Positions 10,905 through 22,303 of a DNA stretch of 64,000 bases are shown one piece after another (the first letter of the stretch is position 1; the number at the start of each line of letters is the position of its first letter). The DNA comes from Siphonodentalium dalli (lineage: Eukaryota > Mollusca > Scaphopoda > Gadilida > Siphonodentaliidae), in assembly GCA_032622095.1 (NCBI GenBank), contig CP136066.1, forward strand, positions 183,370,716 to 183,434,715, read 5' to 3'. The notes under the pieces were generated by a model. The model was not told the DNA's origin, ran no database searches, and saw nothing but the letters and a program-made list of their open reading frames with translations. The translations under genes were made by a program, and so were the position numbers.

Positions 10905-11862
10905 TGATATGATGTCCATTTCCGTGGTCGTGCAACCAGGGGAGATGCGGTTTGTGCCATTTTGGATTTCGCGTACCCGTGGAACCGGTCGCAAGTTAGG
11001 GGTTAACAGTGCCATATCCACTCGAGCTATCGACTTGGGGGTTGGAACTTTGGTATATTCAGGTCTATTCTGCACGATAGTAAAAACACCATCACGCTCG
11101 GACCCATTAGGGCGGTGCGGTCGGCGGGTGTTAATTTCGGCGTTTATAGCGAATTCGGCAGCAGCGTATGGGTTAATTTATTCACTTCCGCTGCAGCTAG
11201 CGACTTCTCCGATCGCCCATGGATGCATATGGGTGTTCACTTCATGATACTAGTATAATGTCCATTTTAGTGGTCAGGCAGTCAGGTGAGGTGCGGTCGG
11301 CGCCTTTTTGGATTTCCCGTACCTGGCGAAACGGCCGCCAGTCAGGGGTTAACAGTGCCGTGTCTGCTCGAGCTATCGACTTGGGGATTGGAACTTTGGT
11401 ACAATCGGGTCCATTCTACACGATAGTGCAAACCCCATCTCGCTCGGACCCCTAGGGGCGATCCGATCGGCGGGTGTTAGTTTCGGCGTTTTTGCGTATA
11501 TTTATAGCGAATTCGGCAGCAGCGTATGGGTTAATTTATTCACTTCCGCTGCAGCTAGCGACTTGTCCGATCGCCCATGGATGCATATGGGTATTCACTT
11601 CATGATATAATGTTCATTTCCGTTCATTTCCGTTGTCAGGCAGCCAGGGGAGGTGCGGTCGGTGCATTTTTGGATTTCCCGTACCTGGCGGCAACGGCCG
11701 CAAGTTAGGGGTTAACAGTACCGTGTCCACACGAGCTATCGACTTGGGGATTGCAACTTTGGTACATTCGGGTCCATTCTACACGATAGTGCAAACCCCA
11801 TCTCGCTCGGACCCCTGGGGGCGGTCCGGTCGGGTGCGGTTGGGTTTTAGTAGGACCCGCGG

Positions 11863-12980
11863 GTAGTGTGTGAAGACCTGGCTCAACGGGAATTGTGAGC
11901 AACATTGCATAGTCAGACGTTTCCATGGCATTTTCTGGGACAGGAGTTAATTCAGTTACGTCAAGGTGTGTCGTTTGTGGTACACGAATTTCGGTCGTTA
12001 GACCTGCACGTGTATACAACCACAGAAGAGAACTTACCTAGATGCATTATATAGTCGTTGCCCATGAGAGACTGGTGCTGCCGAAAGAAATGTCTGGTAT
12101 TTATCCGAATTAGAACAAACTTTAAATCAAAAACCTTGCGACTAGAAAGAGACAAAACATTTAATGTTAACCGTACAGATGTGACGTCAAATCTGGAACA
12201 AATCCACGAATCGCCTCTTTTCTAACCAGTCTCGGTAAATTTAGACAATGCATGACAATTACACGAACAACAATACCTACTCCGTGATTAGATGACTAAT
12301 TCTCTTTTAATTTCTCTCTAATTCGAACAAACTGTGAATTAGGAGAAGGAATAAACAAACACAGTGACATTGGATGAGAATAAAATCACATCTGTGATAC
12401 TAGGTCACTAAGTGGACCGAATCATGTTTTTCACGTGCAGGTCAGAATGACGCCCCGTTTTATTGCAGCAGGGGCGCACTGAGGGGGGCGATCAAAGAAG
12501 TACCTCTTTTTAATATGATGTTATGCCAGTAATTAATGCGTATTTTCAGAAATGTAGAACAGTGTATGCATATGCGGGGGACCCATCCCATTCACAGCCA
12601 ACTCATTCGGCATTAAATGGCAAATATAGCTATCGTAGGGCGTAGGCTTTGTGTCCGTATATAACATAATTTATAACTTGACATGGGCTTGAACTGGTCA
12701 TGCTCGCCCAGCGTCGATCTCTACGCTTGGCGCGCTGGACCAGCTTAGCAAAATGTCCTGCCATACAATACGCGCTTAATAATATAACCACATATATGAT
12801 ATATATAAATCAAATGAATTAAATGTCTAAAACTGAATACATCTTAGAAAGATCTAAAATGAACGCGGAAATTAATTAAATGTATTATGATTATATTATG
12901 CGTGATGATGCACACGTGACTGTAAATATTATTTGTATATAATTATTTGTAATTTGTCTAGAATGTCTTATATATAGATG
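11863..12980. other. No gene seen
   Basis: Intron-like spacer. Short ORFs on the minus strand are continuations of the right arm of the inverted repeat. No recognisable elements. Confidence 0.4.
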
Positions 12981-13035
12981 TTAGACAATAAATATTATGA
13001 TTATTATGATGGAATGGTCTAGCTGAGTGCTGGCA

Positions 13036-13903
13036 TCAGCACACCTTTTCGTAGAAACGATAGCCGAGTATGTGGTGACTGGTTGAATTGATGGTCGAGC
13101 ACCAACGATGTTTTGCATCGAAATATGATAGATGTGTCTCAGCCTTACACCGTCGAATTTTGAATTCATAGTCCCATATGGGACATGAACGATTCATTGC
13201 AGCACATGAACCTTGACACTTTGAGCAAGTTTTTGGCTTAGTACATTCCTTATGATCATGACCAGAAACAGAACAGCGTGCACATATGGTTTCTTTACTT
13301 TTACAATGTTCCTGGTCATGACCATACTCAAATAAAATATCGTAAGGTATTTGGAACATGAGTAGTCAAATCTATCTTCATATATCCAATCTTCAATGCC
13401 GGCGATTGAATGTCAAAAGATAGTTATGCAAAGGAAATTTTAGTACATCAATTGTCTTAGAAAATCTGCGTAACGATGGTTCTCAAAACTGCTCTCCTAC
13501 TATTCAATGTTTTGGGAGGAGCAACCGTGACTCGTGATTGTGAAATAGCTGTTAATTGCAGTAAAGCATCAGATTGAACTCTCTTTGAACATTAAATCAG
13601 GAGAGAGCCAGTCACTGGCCCCGTCCTGATCGGTTTGACAAATTTCAATTGTCGGGCAATACTTTGTAGTGTCTTATCAATGGCAAATACAGATGGTTTT
13701 ATCATAGTCGAGTCTAAACTAAGAACAAAGTACTGAGGGAATACCCCAGCATCATTGGAACTAAGTGAGTCATCATTCTTATAATACGGTCGTGGTTTAA
13801 CGTTGTGAGTTGCCATATAAAAAGCAAACATTCGACAAGTAGCATAGCAGCCACCGAAAACTACTCGTCGAATTATGGTCGGTGACCAGTTTAGCCACTG
13901 CAT
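13036..13903 (-). pseudogene. LINE ORF1 (gag-like, zinc-knuckle) remnant
   Basis: Two minus-strand ORFs in different frames together resemble the ORF1 nucleic-acid-binding protein of Jockey/CR1-type non-LTR retrotransposons. The upstream part (13903-13592) contains FPQYFVLSLDS, then FAIDKTLQSIARQLKFVKPI and RTGPVTGSLLI, which is the P-F-A-I/V-K-x-L-R-S-G type RNA-binding region. The downstream part (13359-13036) carries a knuckle CARCSVSGHDHKEC (C-x2-C-x4-H-x4-C), then CSKCQGSCAAMNRSCPIW with a C in place of the usual H. The ORF is broken by at least one frameshift between 13.36 and 13.59 kb, and no reverse transcriptase follows, so it is a dead fragment. It lies antisense in the proposed host gene. 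Confidence 0.75.
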
Positions 13904-14095
13904 GTAGCAGCCTCCCGGAACCTCCTCACAGTGAGACAGACGTGAACAATACAGGATTCAACATTCAAAAATCAGCAGGACGAACACCAAAGAGACAGGA
14001 GAGAACAGAAACATAATACGTGAAAAAAAACAAAAGAAAACAGTACTTCAAACATCAGACGAACAATACAACATATAAAACAAATTGAATCTGAA

Positions 14096-15480
14096 ACACT
14101 GTTGTGTGGCTTGAGTAGCCAATTGATTGACTCGGGCCAACTCAACCACCCGTTTTGAAGCAATGTGGGACCAAAGTGGAACATGAGCTAAGCCGCATCC
14201 GCAGGTCGATGTCTCACGTGGTACGGCCGCCCTAGTACCATCAGGACTCCTATGCCATACCTCACGGGATGCACCCCACGGCAAACAGGGTGCCACATTA
14301 CGGGATTCTTACCCCTCGCAGTGGGGCGGTAGGCATATTCTACCCCGGATCCACAAGGGGCGTCTGTTAGCATAGTCAACATCGAAATTGCAACATGATA
14401 CAATGTATACATATATACAAAAAATAAAAAACAGGCATGTACAAAAATAAATTCTGCCATCATATATGGTATTAGTAATGCTAGTGAAGATAATTAATGT
14501 TAATAAATTCAGTTTCCCTCGCTTAAATGATTTGTCTTCAAGAGATGTAGGACCAAAGTGGAACATGAGCTAAGTCGTACCCGCATGTTGATGCCTCACG
14601 TGGTACGGCACGCAGGGTGCCACATTATGGGATTCTTACATCTCGCAGTGGGGCGGTAGGCATATTCTCCACACAAGGGGGCGTCTATTAGCACAGTCAA
14701 CATCGATACAACGAAAATTCTCCCACTACGCTCTGCAGCCAGGTAGCAATCTGCAACATTGAGTTAAGAAATGGAACGACAGCCAAATGTAAATGTTTCA
14801 AGGCTCAATTAAAATGTAATTCACGATGTCACAATAGCCTACCATGTAAAAACAAGTAGATGATTTTGTATTGAGCTAAGTGAAAATCATTCGTGCTTCT
14901 GTTTTTGTCGACAAAAAAGTTCAACCCGGCCGTTGGGAAAAACCTTTTTATAACTGTAGTTTGAACACATTAAGTAAATTATTCTAGTTTCAGTGGAAAC
15001 ATTTTGCATATTTCTTTCTGTAAACTAATTTTGTTACTGGAACATTGATGATGATTTATCTTAGCATCAAACATCTTATTGTATAAATGTTGATTGTGTT
15101 TGTAATATGACTATAATTTCTATGTATTCCATAACTTGTTTGCAATAAAAAAATTAAACTTTAACTTGGTTGTCCTTCAGTAATTTCATGAAATCCCTCG
15201 AGCCTAAAATCAGTAATTACCCGAAATCCCTGAATTTTCTAGTAATTTCATTAAATCCCTACTCAGATCAGGGATTTCACGAATTTACTAAACGATTCAG
15301 GGATTTCGCGTAATTACTAATTTCACTGATTTACTGTAACATATACATATATACAAAAATTAAAGAAATTGAAGGTAGATCAATAAAGGCTTCCATCTTA
15401 TTGTATGGTACTAATAATACTAATAAAGATAAATAATGTCAATAAGTTCAGTTTCACTCGGTTTTCTTTAATGGTTTGAC
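14096..15480. repeat. Tandem ~381-bp repeat, third partial copy
   Basis: The block beginning GGACCAAAGTGGAACATGAG (14168) recurs at 14549. Shared landmarks are TCACGTGGTACGG, GGTGCCACATTA-GGGATTCTTAC, GCAGTGGGGCGGTAGGCATA and TTAGCA-AGTCAACATCGA. The second copy is shorter. The AT-rich tail (ATACATATATACAAAAA through TTCAGTTTC-CTCG, 14400-14540) is repeated a third time at about 15340-15470. It lies directly 5' of the minus-strand LINE ORF1 remnant and could be that element's repeated 5' UTR; this is inference. Between 14720 and 15170 I see only AT-rich sequence. Confidence 0.7.
15174..15345. repeat. Palindromic repeat of AGTAATTTC-GAAATCCCT
   Basis: The words AAATCCCT and AGTAATT occur three times in one direction. 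From about 15265 on they occur inverted (AGGGATTTC, GTAATTACT), so the block folds on itself around ACTCAGATCAGG. It is a small foldback or MITE relic with no clear target duplication. Confidence 0.65.
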
Positions 15481-15689
15481 TCACATATATTATATATTGA
15501 ATAATTATATTTATCACATGATTAGCAATATTTTCCTATGTAATATTCGAGCGTAATAGACACGTGTAATATCGTCGCGTGCAATGACGTCACGCTGCTC
15601 TTTGGGACAAAGTTCTCTGTCTGTTAATTATTGTTGTTTTCGATAAAAATTTAAGCGATTATATGACCATGTGATAAAAAGTATCTCAA

Positions 15690-15825
15690 ACTCGTTCTAT
15701 TTTATACGTAATTTATCAACCTCGTCCAATAAATTCTATTTGAGCCTCGGTAAACCTCGGCTCAAATCGAATTTAGTGAACTCGGTTGATAAATTCCGTA
15801 TAAAATAGATACTCATGTGAGATCC
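15690..15825. repeat. Palindrome of the CCTCGG-AATTTATC type
   Basis: The left half reads TATTTTATACG-AATTTATCAACCTCG and then AAATTCTATTTGAGCCTCGG. The right half is its complement (CCTCGGCTCAAATCGAATTT, then CTCGGTTGATAAATTCCGTATAAAATA). The stem is about 60 bp per arm with a short loop. It is the kind of foldback repeat scattered in marine invertebrate genomes. Confidence 0.75.
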
Positions 15826-15874
15826 TCTATGTATAGCCAAACAAACCTGTTCTTAGAGTTGGAAGAAATGAGTA

Positions 15875-15935
15875 GGATACACCTTAAGACTTGTGATATT
15901 AAACTATTAATAAGTCTTAAGGTGTATTCAACCCA
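15875..15935. repeat. Short perfect-stem palindrome
   Basis: ATACACCTTAAGACTT pairs with AAGTCTTAAGGTGTAT across a ~22-base AT-rich loop. Confidence 0.7.
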
Positions 15936-16129
15936 TATCTCTTGCACATATTATATATAATATAATACTTGCGTCAAGGAAACTTTTAAACACTAATTTT
16001 AAGAAAATACTCACTCTCATCAACATACTTATATTAACCACTGCACCAAATTTGGAATCTAATTTCACGTAAATGTCAGTTAAATGTCACGCTTTTTCCA
16101 TTAAATGTCTAGATTTACAGCATATTTGG

Positions 16130-16435
16130 ATCACGTAAATTTCTATAAACTTGAAATATACGCGGGATTTAAGTGGGATTTACGGACATGTATTCTTCTC
16201 CATGTACGTGCACGTTCGATTACAAAAATACGTGCATTTTACGGATCATTTATTTTCGAAATAACGCATTTATGGATGTGTTAAATTTAATATATACATG
16301 CAATTTACGTACATTTATATTCGAAATAACATATTTATGGATGCTTCGAATTTCAAATACACATGGAATTTACATATAATTCATATTCGATATAGCACAT
16401 TTATGGATACACTTATATCCACATGCACGTGTTGT
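16130..16435. repeat. Degenerate ~80-bp tandem repeat
   Basis: About four loose copies of a unit with TTTACG-ACATGTAT, ATTCGAAATAACATATTTAT and GGATG-TT-AAT. The ORF across it (F-E-I-T-Y-L-W-M repeated) is repeat-derived. Confidence 0.6.
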
Positions 16436-18131
16436 TTGCGAGCAAATTAACATATTCCAATGTTATGCATCTTTGAAATCAGATTAATCCATTAGAGTAT
16501 ACAGTATAAGCCATGTCACCCATTCGCATATATATAGCTTTGGTAGATAATTGTAAGATATTTATCTGAAAATAGAGGGAAATAGGTAAGTTGGCTCGAT
16601 AAAATAATAAAGTATATTAAAATAAAGACACCGGTATTTTGCCTGGAAAATTGAATTGTCATAGTTTTGGGACCAACACGTTAGATTAGCATACATGTAG
16701 TCTGTCCTGTGATGCACTCCCATGCTCGTATACACAGGTGCCTAGGGTGCCAAATCTGTAATAGAAGGAAGATAATGCTAAAAACTATTATCGCATAGTG
16801 CACGTACAGCAGCTTTAATATATTTGACGACACCCTATACATACGTAGGCAAACAACGAATGATCACTTTGTATGAGATTTCTTGTTTTAAAATTTTGTT
16901 TGAACTAGCATAAGTATGCATTGGACAGAAGCTCGTGCAAAAATACTTTGCCATATAACCAGCACATTATATTGTTGATAATATAAGATACCATTTTAAC
17001 AGAGAACTTACCAAATAAGCCATCCGTTTCTAATATCTCATCAAAATAATGGCAAGATAATTCCATGAGTGCACATGTGGCGTCTTTGGAGACTAGGATA
17101 TAAAAGGCTGACTAGTCAATTTATGACCGCTTTCGCAATGTCAGTAGTTGTGGTAGCCGAGAGGGAGTCTATCGGTGTAGCAGCGGACATAAACATTATA
17201 TAGACACTCACTTGCCTGCCTCAATTCAATTAACAGTGTCTCCTTTGAAGAAGTTCAATGGGTTGAATGTGTTGTTTGCGCTTGTTGCCAAGGACACGCC
17301 GCGATTTTCCAGGTAAAAATCAAATATGGCTTGATCGCTACGGTATGGTACGATTTGCCTGCGATCTTATCGTGAGAATGCATAGTGGGTGCTCCGCCAG
17401 TGATTTTCCATACCTCCGAAATCGCAGGGTCTGCGGTCGCACTAACATTTGGTACATCTCCGCATTGACTATTATTGGCATCACTGGGGATGTATACAAC
17501 ATACATTCGGGTTGAAATATCATACCACATTGTAGCATGGATGCATGCGTGAAATGACTACAGAGGGTCACCATGGGACCAAACATTACATTTCCCCAAA
17601 ATCCTACCCCTAAAGACAAACTTTCATCTTGATTGTGATTATATGAGTATTATAGGTTAGTTAGTTCCAGTTACACAAATGAAGTCAACTGTTGCGAGAA
17701 GAAAATGAAACTAGATAATCGTGGAATTATCGCTTCAGATAAAGGGTGGTAGCCTCACTCACTTCTGCCAAAACGGCACTGGTGTAAACAAAATACAACG
17801 TCATGCTAATAAATGTTAGAGCCAAACACGGCGCTTCAAACATATTCGACGTCGAACATTTAGGAGATAAACGTACCCTTGCCGGCGAGTTCACAAACTG
17901 TTTTCTTGCTCGAATCCCAGAATGTACAACGAAACAGGGTACGTTTATATCCATTGTAATTCAATCTAGCAAGGAATTTGCAAAAAAAACTGTATAAAAA
18001 GTATAATTTAGTCATTTTCATGACACGAATCGAGACTTTCATTTTGCCGTTTTCACCGTGCACAAATCGTTGGGTTTGTTCATTGCGTTACTCGGAACAC
18101 TGCTCCGTAACAATATCCTGTGGGGCGGGTT
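16436..18131. other. No confident gene
   Basis: Intron-like DNA. Around 17236-17300 the plus strand has an acceptor-like TTAACAG, an open stretch with several Cys codons (E-C-V-V-C-A-C-C-Q-G-H) and a donor-like TTCCAG|GTAAAA. This could be a missing exon between exons 2 and 3 but is too weak to call. ORFs overlap on both strands at 17.25-17.6 kb without recognisable motifs. Confidence 0.3.
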
Positions 18132-18326
18132 GGCTCGTTTCGCTACTCCGTTCTGCGCCGATGAAATTATACCGTGCTACATTAAGATTTGATGCACGCT
18201 GAAGCGGCCGATGAACGGTATCTATAGACAACAACGCGCGGGTGTGCTCGTTTCGCTACTCCGGACTGTGCCGATGAAATTTGACCGTGCTACATTCAGA
18301 TTTGATGCACGCTGAAGCGGCCGATG
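18132..18326. repeat. 113-bp tandem duplication
   Basis: GCTCGTTTCGCTACTCCG, then GCCGATGAAATT-ACCGTGCTACATT-AGATTTGATGC and ACGCTGAAGCGGCCGATG, occurs at 18133 and again at 18246. The second copy is truncated at its end. A CCAATCAGA box follows at about 18361. The block is more GC-rich than its surroundings. Confidence 0.85.
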
Positions 18327-18512
18327 TCGGTGAATCGAAAACTAAACTTAGCCGCCCTCGGCCAATCAGAATGCTTGTTTTTAGTGACAAATACTCAATT
18401 GAATTACAATGTCATTTGTTCACGCCCTTTTATTGTTCGGGGGACATTTTTGCCAGGTTGGTATGTAGTAGACTAAAAGGTAATCCGTTTGGTGGGTTTT
18501 CTCTTTATTTAG

Positions 18513-18645
18513 GTTCGTGGGTCGAGCGTGGCGACAGGTAGATTACCAACACTTCACAATTCCAAACTGGCATCTACAAATCAAGGTGATACCCGGGGTA
18601 CGAAGTGACACCGGTATCCCGAATCGAAGTCAAACCCATCTACAA
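18513..18645 (+). CDS. Exon 3 (candidate) of the extracellular protein gene
   Basis: A textbook acceptor (TTTCTCTTTATTTAG) ends at 18512, and a strong donor (CTACAA|GTGAGT) follows 18645. The reading frame needs two bases from the previous exon and gives FVGRAWRQVDYQHFTIPNWH, then LQIKVIPGVRSDTGIPNRSQ and THLQ. W-x-L-x-x-x-V-x-x-x-x-R-S-D-T-G-x-x-N-R-S is the pattern I associate with the same unnamed family, just N-terminal to the TDPDGD segment found in the next exon. The exon ends in phase 0. At least one exon between 9.6 and 18.5 kb is probably missing from my reading. Confidence 0.55.
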
Positions 18646-18791
18646 GTGAGTATACCTTTAAATAAAGTTTACGTTCAGTTGAGTCAGTCGTGGCTGAAGA
18701 AGTTCTACTCTGAATCTATGATGAAATAAACATTACCGGAAGAGATGCACTTATCTTAGAATTACTAGTATTTTCCTGCCATGGAATAATA

Positions 18792-19249
18792 TGTGACCCG
18801 CCATATCAAATCCAGTCATAAGTCGGGATTTTTTTACCCTGTGCCAATGCATTCTCTTATATATGCGAGTCGACCATAGGTCGCCTCGCACATATAAGAG
18901 AATGCATTGGCCTAACAATATTTTACAATTTTAATAATTTGTTCTTGTATTCTTTAACAATTTTATAATTTCACCCATACAGAGCCCCAGACAAACATGA
19001 GCAGACGACACTCTTCTATATGCTTCTATATATGTGTGGGGCTCCCTGCAGGGTGTTGGATGTTTTTTATTTTATGTCCTAAAAATTGTAAGAAACATTT
19101 ATTTTAAAAAAATGATAAAATATTGTTAGGCCAATGCATTCTCTTATATATGCGAGGCGACCTATGGTCGACTCGTATATATAAGAGAATGCATTGGCAC
19201 AGGGTAAACAAATCCCGACTTACGACTGGATTTGATACGGCGGGTCACA
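18792..19249. mobile_element. TA-target MITE with palindromic core (458 bp)
   Basis: Flanked by TA (18790-18791 and 19250-19251). The terminal inverted repeats are ~45 bp, starting TGTGACCCGCC-TATCAAATC and continuing CAGTC-TAAGTCGGGATTT. TA duplication fits the Tc1/mariner superfamily. Just inside, CCCTGTGCCAATGCATTCTC and the TTATATATGCGAG/CGACC palindromes occur at both ends, exactly the inner palindromes of the TTAA-flanked elements at 7183 and 33898. No transposase is present. The middle is AT-rich and includes GAGCCCCAGACAAACATGAG at about 18981. Confidence 0.8.
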
Positions 19250-19251
19250 TA

Positions 19252-19755
19252 TCATCAGACATTGTAGATACACTTGACGTTTCTGACAGATTGTGCAACT
19301 TTTGTACCAAACAAACTGAGGACCAAATCCACTTTTTATACTAATGTCCAATGTATAGAGACTTGAGAAGAAAATATTAACAACCCCAAGATGCAACTGA
19401 ACCCAAAAACCTTCTCTGTAACAAAGCAAATATGCAATTTCACCAAAGACGCCCTGGATATACGAAACTCAAACATGCCCCGAAATAATCTATACTAAAT
19501 TAATGAATAGAGCTCTAGCTCATATTACGAATAAATAAATATTAACACGAGGTTGATATAGGGTGAGTTAATCAACACATTAAAGCCTATATATACTACT
19601 ATAGTCTATGGCCAGCGCTTAAATGTAGGCATATTTAAGTGAATCAATGTCTTAATTTATTAATGATATATATAAGATGTTATTTATTTATGTATTTTAT
19701 TATTGGATTACGCTAAAATATGGTTATATCCAATAAAGAATTTGAATTTGTTTAA
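19252..19755 (+). pseudogene. LINE 3' end remnant
   Basis: Immediately after the TA MITE the plus strand reads DTLDVSDRLCNFCTKQTEDQ and IHFLY, then a stop, then C-P-M-Y-R-D-L-R-R-K. This matches the C-terminal C-x2-C-x(8-9)-H-x4-C region of many non-LTR retrotransposon ORF2 proteins. A 3' untranslated tract ends at about 19750 with CAATAAAGAATTTGAATTTG. The coding part has a stop within the zinc motif, so it is dead. The MITE apparently inserted in the LINE, or both landed side by side. Confidence 0.6.
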
Positions 19756-20403
19756 CCGCATCTGGTTTCGTCCGTGCATTACGTCTCTCTACAAAACACA
19801 GTCATTTATAAGTCGAACTCTTCAGTCCCGATGCCTTACCAAATTGTCAGTTTTGTTGGTGCAGGAAAGCTACGCCGCGACATTTTTTAACTTCACTGGA
19901 ATTCAATCCACTACATGCGCTAATGTAGAAACCATTGGCAGTTTTTTCCTTGCTGACCACCTTATGCCGAACTGATAAACCATGCACGTTGCCAAATGAA
20001 CAACTATAAAGTCTCTAGTTGATGATTTATCAACCTCCGAGCACTTGCAAATGGTTATCTAATATAATATAGATGGAACATAGCGCTGACCGGTTTCGTC
20101 ATCTCCAATTTACGGAAACATCTAGGTTTAACCCGCTGTTTAACAGCTTTAAAAAAAGCTCAAACTAGGTATAAACCGATGTTTTAAACTGAAGTGACGT
20201 ATTCGCCATCTCTGGTTTACAACCGGTCGTGCCAGTTTATGAATTTGCAGTAAATTACTGAAATTCGCCGAACAATCGGACCGCCGCGTTATATCGACAG
20301 CGAAAATCGACAATACGGCACTTGAGTTGATGAGCCGATGATTCAACGTACAGTGGTTCGAATTACTAGTGCAATTAACCATCTGCGTGATCTGGTATAC
20401 AAT

Positions 20404-20536
20404 TATCGCATTGTTTCGAGGTTGACACGAGGAATTGTCAACCCGAGGAATCAATATTCACCAAGGCCGAGGGCCGAGGTGAATATTGACTTCCAAGGGC
20501 CGACAAGTCCTCGTGTCAACCAAGAAACAATGCGAT
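20404..20536. repeat. Palindrome, GTTGACACGAGG type
   Basis: ATCGCATTGTTTC-GAGGTTGACACGAGG-ATTG and AATATTCACC pair with the mirrored half (GGTGAATATTGAC, then CCTCGTGTCAACC and GAAACAATGCGAT) around CGGCCCTCGG/CCGAGGGCCG. Total 133 bp. Confidence 0.85.
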
Positions 20537-20640
20537 AACTGTTATATTATATGAAACGCGCTTTGATTGGACAAGACGTTGTGACGTTGAACGTCGCTGG
20601 GAAAACCTGATCTATTTTCAGTTCTGATAAATATGTGTTC

Positions 20641-20793
20641 TATACACAATGTGTTTGTATCAATTCATGTATCGCGACAAGGCTAGTTTTCGTGACCATA
20701 TAGCGAGAGGCGACCTTGGTCGCCGAGTCGCTATATGGCCACGAAAACTAGACGAGTCGCGATACATGAATCATTACAAACACATTGTGTATA
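20641..20793. repeat. Palindrome, TATCGCGAC-CTAGTTTTCG type
   Basis: TATACACAATGTGTTTGTA at the left pairs with TACAAACACATTGTGTATA at the right. Between them ATTCATGTATCGCGAC, CTAGTTTTCGTG-CCATATAGCGA and GGCGACC are mirrored. Each stem arm is about 75 bp with almost no loop. Confidence 0.85.
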
Positions 20794-21215
20794 TAACACA
20801 TTTATCTACCATTGGTGTGACAGAATCCACTGCACAAATTACATTTTAGGAGTTTCTTAAATGTCAAAATTGTTGAATTTGTGTCCGACGATTAGCTTTC
20901 TTGAGTAAATTCTCCCAACCTGCAAAGGTATCTGAGTCACGCGATTAGCTCGCTTTGCTAAATTCTCACAACCTGCAAGTTCAAGCCAATATGCCTAACA
21001 GAAATTGTATTCAATGGATACAATCTCTTACACCTGCATGTTTTATATAATTTATAATAGATACTGAACAAATACATATTAGTTACTTTGTGATATGTTA
21101 TACCATAATACCCATGATGGTATGCAATCAAATAATGTTAAAACCTTGGAAGTATTTGTTTATAGTTCGCAAAAATAAACGTTGGAATGTCGTTTTGATT
21201 TTTCACGCGATTGAT

Positions 21216-21357
21216 GTGACGTCAGTTCATTCATGATTTTGAACCAGTCAACGACGTCACGAGCGCCTTATATCGCAACTGCAGTAACGATACAGATGTT
21301 TTTATCGCCAATTCGTTATCGCCAACAGTGAATTATAGAAATACGCGTTTATATAAA
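21216..21357 (+). promoter_or_regulatory. Promoter-like region before the Crypton-type ORF
   Basis: Two CRE-type sites face each other (TGTGACGTCAG at about 21216 and GACGTCACGAG at about 21251). A TATATAAA box lies at 21350-21357, about 180 bases before the ATG at 21538. The arrangement is convincing for a promoter, though the ORF itself is broken. Confidence 0.4.
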
Positions 21358-21537
21358 CATCGATATCACACAGAAGGGATATAGAAGAATATAATTCACA
21401 CTAGCTCGCGCGTGCGACCGATTCACTTGCGTGTACCAATGCGATACCGGAATATTTCAAAATCCACGCGCATCAGTAAAGTTATCTTTCCTCTTCGACA
21501 CTTAGTACGTCTGCTTTGTTTGCGTTTTGCGGAAAAT

Positions 21538-22303
21538 ATGGAAGGCCGTTCAACACTCGTCGGAGATTATCTTTGGGGAAATTTCCAATTAGATGAAGAC
21601 ATTTCACTTGAGCAGTTGTTTGAGGAGATTGACGAGGATTCGTCAAAAACGGGAACAGTTTCTTGTGCTGGTGATGCTGGAAGTGGAACTCAGTTGGACC
21701 CTGGGCCTAGTAGTAGCATTTCGTTGGATGAAATCGACGGAATTAACCCTGTCATCACTGCACCTTCAAGTTCAGCTTCAGCTCATTCTGTCAACAATGT
21801 TGGAAACCAGAGAAGAATGGACAACCTGATCTTGTCAAAATGTCTGGAGATGATGTTGATAATTTCAACCAAGAGCAGCAGAATGTGTGAACAACAAAAG
21901 AACGACTGAGTATGACTCAAAGTTGTTGAGCCTGTATGCTTTGGAAAGTTGTGAAACAAGAATGATAGAGGAAATTCCACCGAATGAACTTTCTGAACTG
22001 ATTTCTGAATTCCTGTTGTCTGTGCGGAAGAAGGACGGCTGTGAATTTGAGCCAAAAACACTGTGCGCTTACATATCATCTTTTGATCGATATTTAAGGA
22101 GTAAGAACTATGAAGCGTCACTCATAACCGACCACAGATCTGCCAAATGCCGACAAACACTAAAAATCAAACAAAAACAGTCAAACTCTATGGGTCGAGG
22201 AAACAAGCCACGTTGCAAAATGTGCGAGTACCTGTGTAGCTGTACCAACCCCAGTCGCTGTGTAAAAAGACCTGTTGAAATATTATTTCCAAGTCATGGT
22301 TAA
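21538..22303 (+). pseudogene. Crypton-derived KIAA1958/QRICH1/ZMYM-like gene fragment, frameshifted
   Basis: An ATG at 21538 (GAAAATATGG) opens MEGRSTLVGDYLWGNFQLDE followed by an acidic, Ser-rich region (EQLFEEIDEDSSKTG, GPSSSISLDEIDG), in frame until 21909. From 21887 another frame carries TTEYDSKLLSLYALESCETR, then MIEEIPPNELSELISEFLLS, VRKKDGCEFEPKTLCAYISS and FDRYLR, and later KCRQTLKIKQKQ and GRGNKPR. That order (I-P-P-x-E-L, R-K-K-D-G-x-x-[FY]-E-P-x-[ST]-L, then L-K-x-K-Q-K and G-x-G-N-K-P) is the N-terminal part of the Crypton-type tyrosine recombinase-like domain retained in vertebrate KIAA1958, QRICH1 and ZMYM proteins. The frame change at about 21.85-21.89 kb and the early stop, with no catalytic recombinase part following, point to a pseudogene. 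It is intronless. Confidence 0.65.

Larger units (their letters stand above)
8226..11862. mobile_element. 3.6-kb foldback-type structure with tandem-repeat arms
   Basis: The left arm (8226-9110) and right arm (about 10905-11862) are inverted copies of each other. Outer ends match: GGTCCTACTAAAACCC at the left, and its reverse complement GGGTTTTAGTAGGACC at about 11840-11856. Each arm is itself a tandem array of about two and a half units of ~355-365 bp. Landmarks are GGGGTCCGAGCG, CCAAGTCGATAGCTCGAG, GGCACTGTTAACCCC, CCATGGGCGATCGGACAAG and CGCTGCTGCCGAATTCGC. The arms are GC-rich against an AT-rich background. The 1.8-kb middle carries no transposase but does contain the proposed exon 2 (9510-9628). 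No clear target duplication was found. Confidence 0.75.

Noticed and set aside
14096-14715. LTR pair
   Set aside because: The two copies are adjacent tandem repeats without TG...CA ends, a primer-binding site or gag/pol between them.
17255-17619. Overlapping ORFs on both strands at 17.3-17.6 kb as a gene
   Set aside because: There is no recognisable motif and no consistent splice sites; noted only as a weak exon candidate on the plus strand.
19123-19344. Shared ORF start with RGDLWSTRIYKRMHWHR (also at 34188 and 63114)
   Set aside because: It is a translation of the conserved MITE palindrome and ends at element borders; not a protein family.
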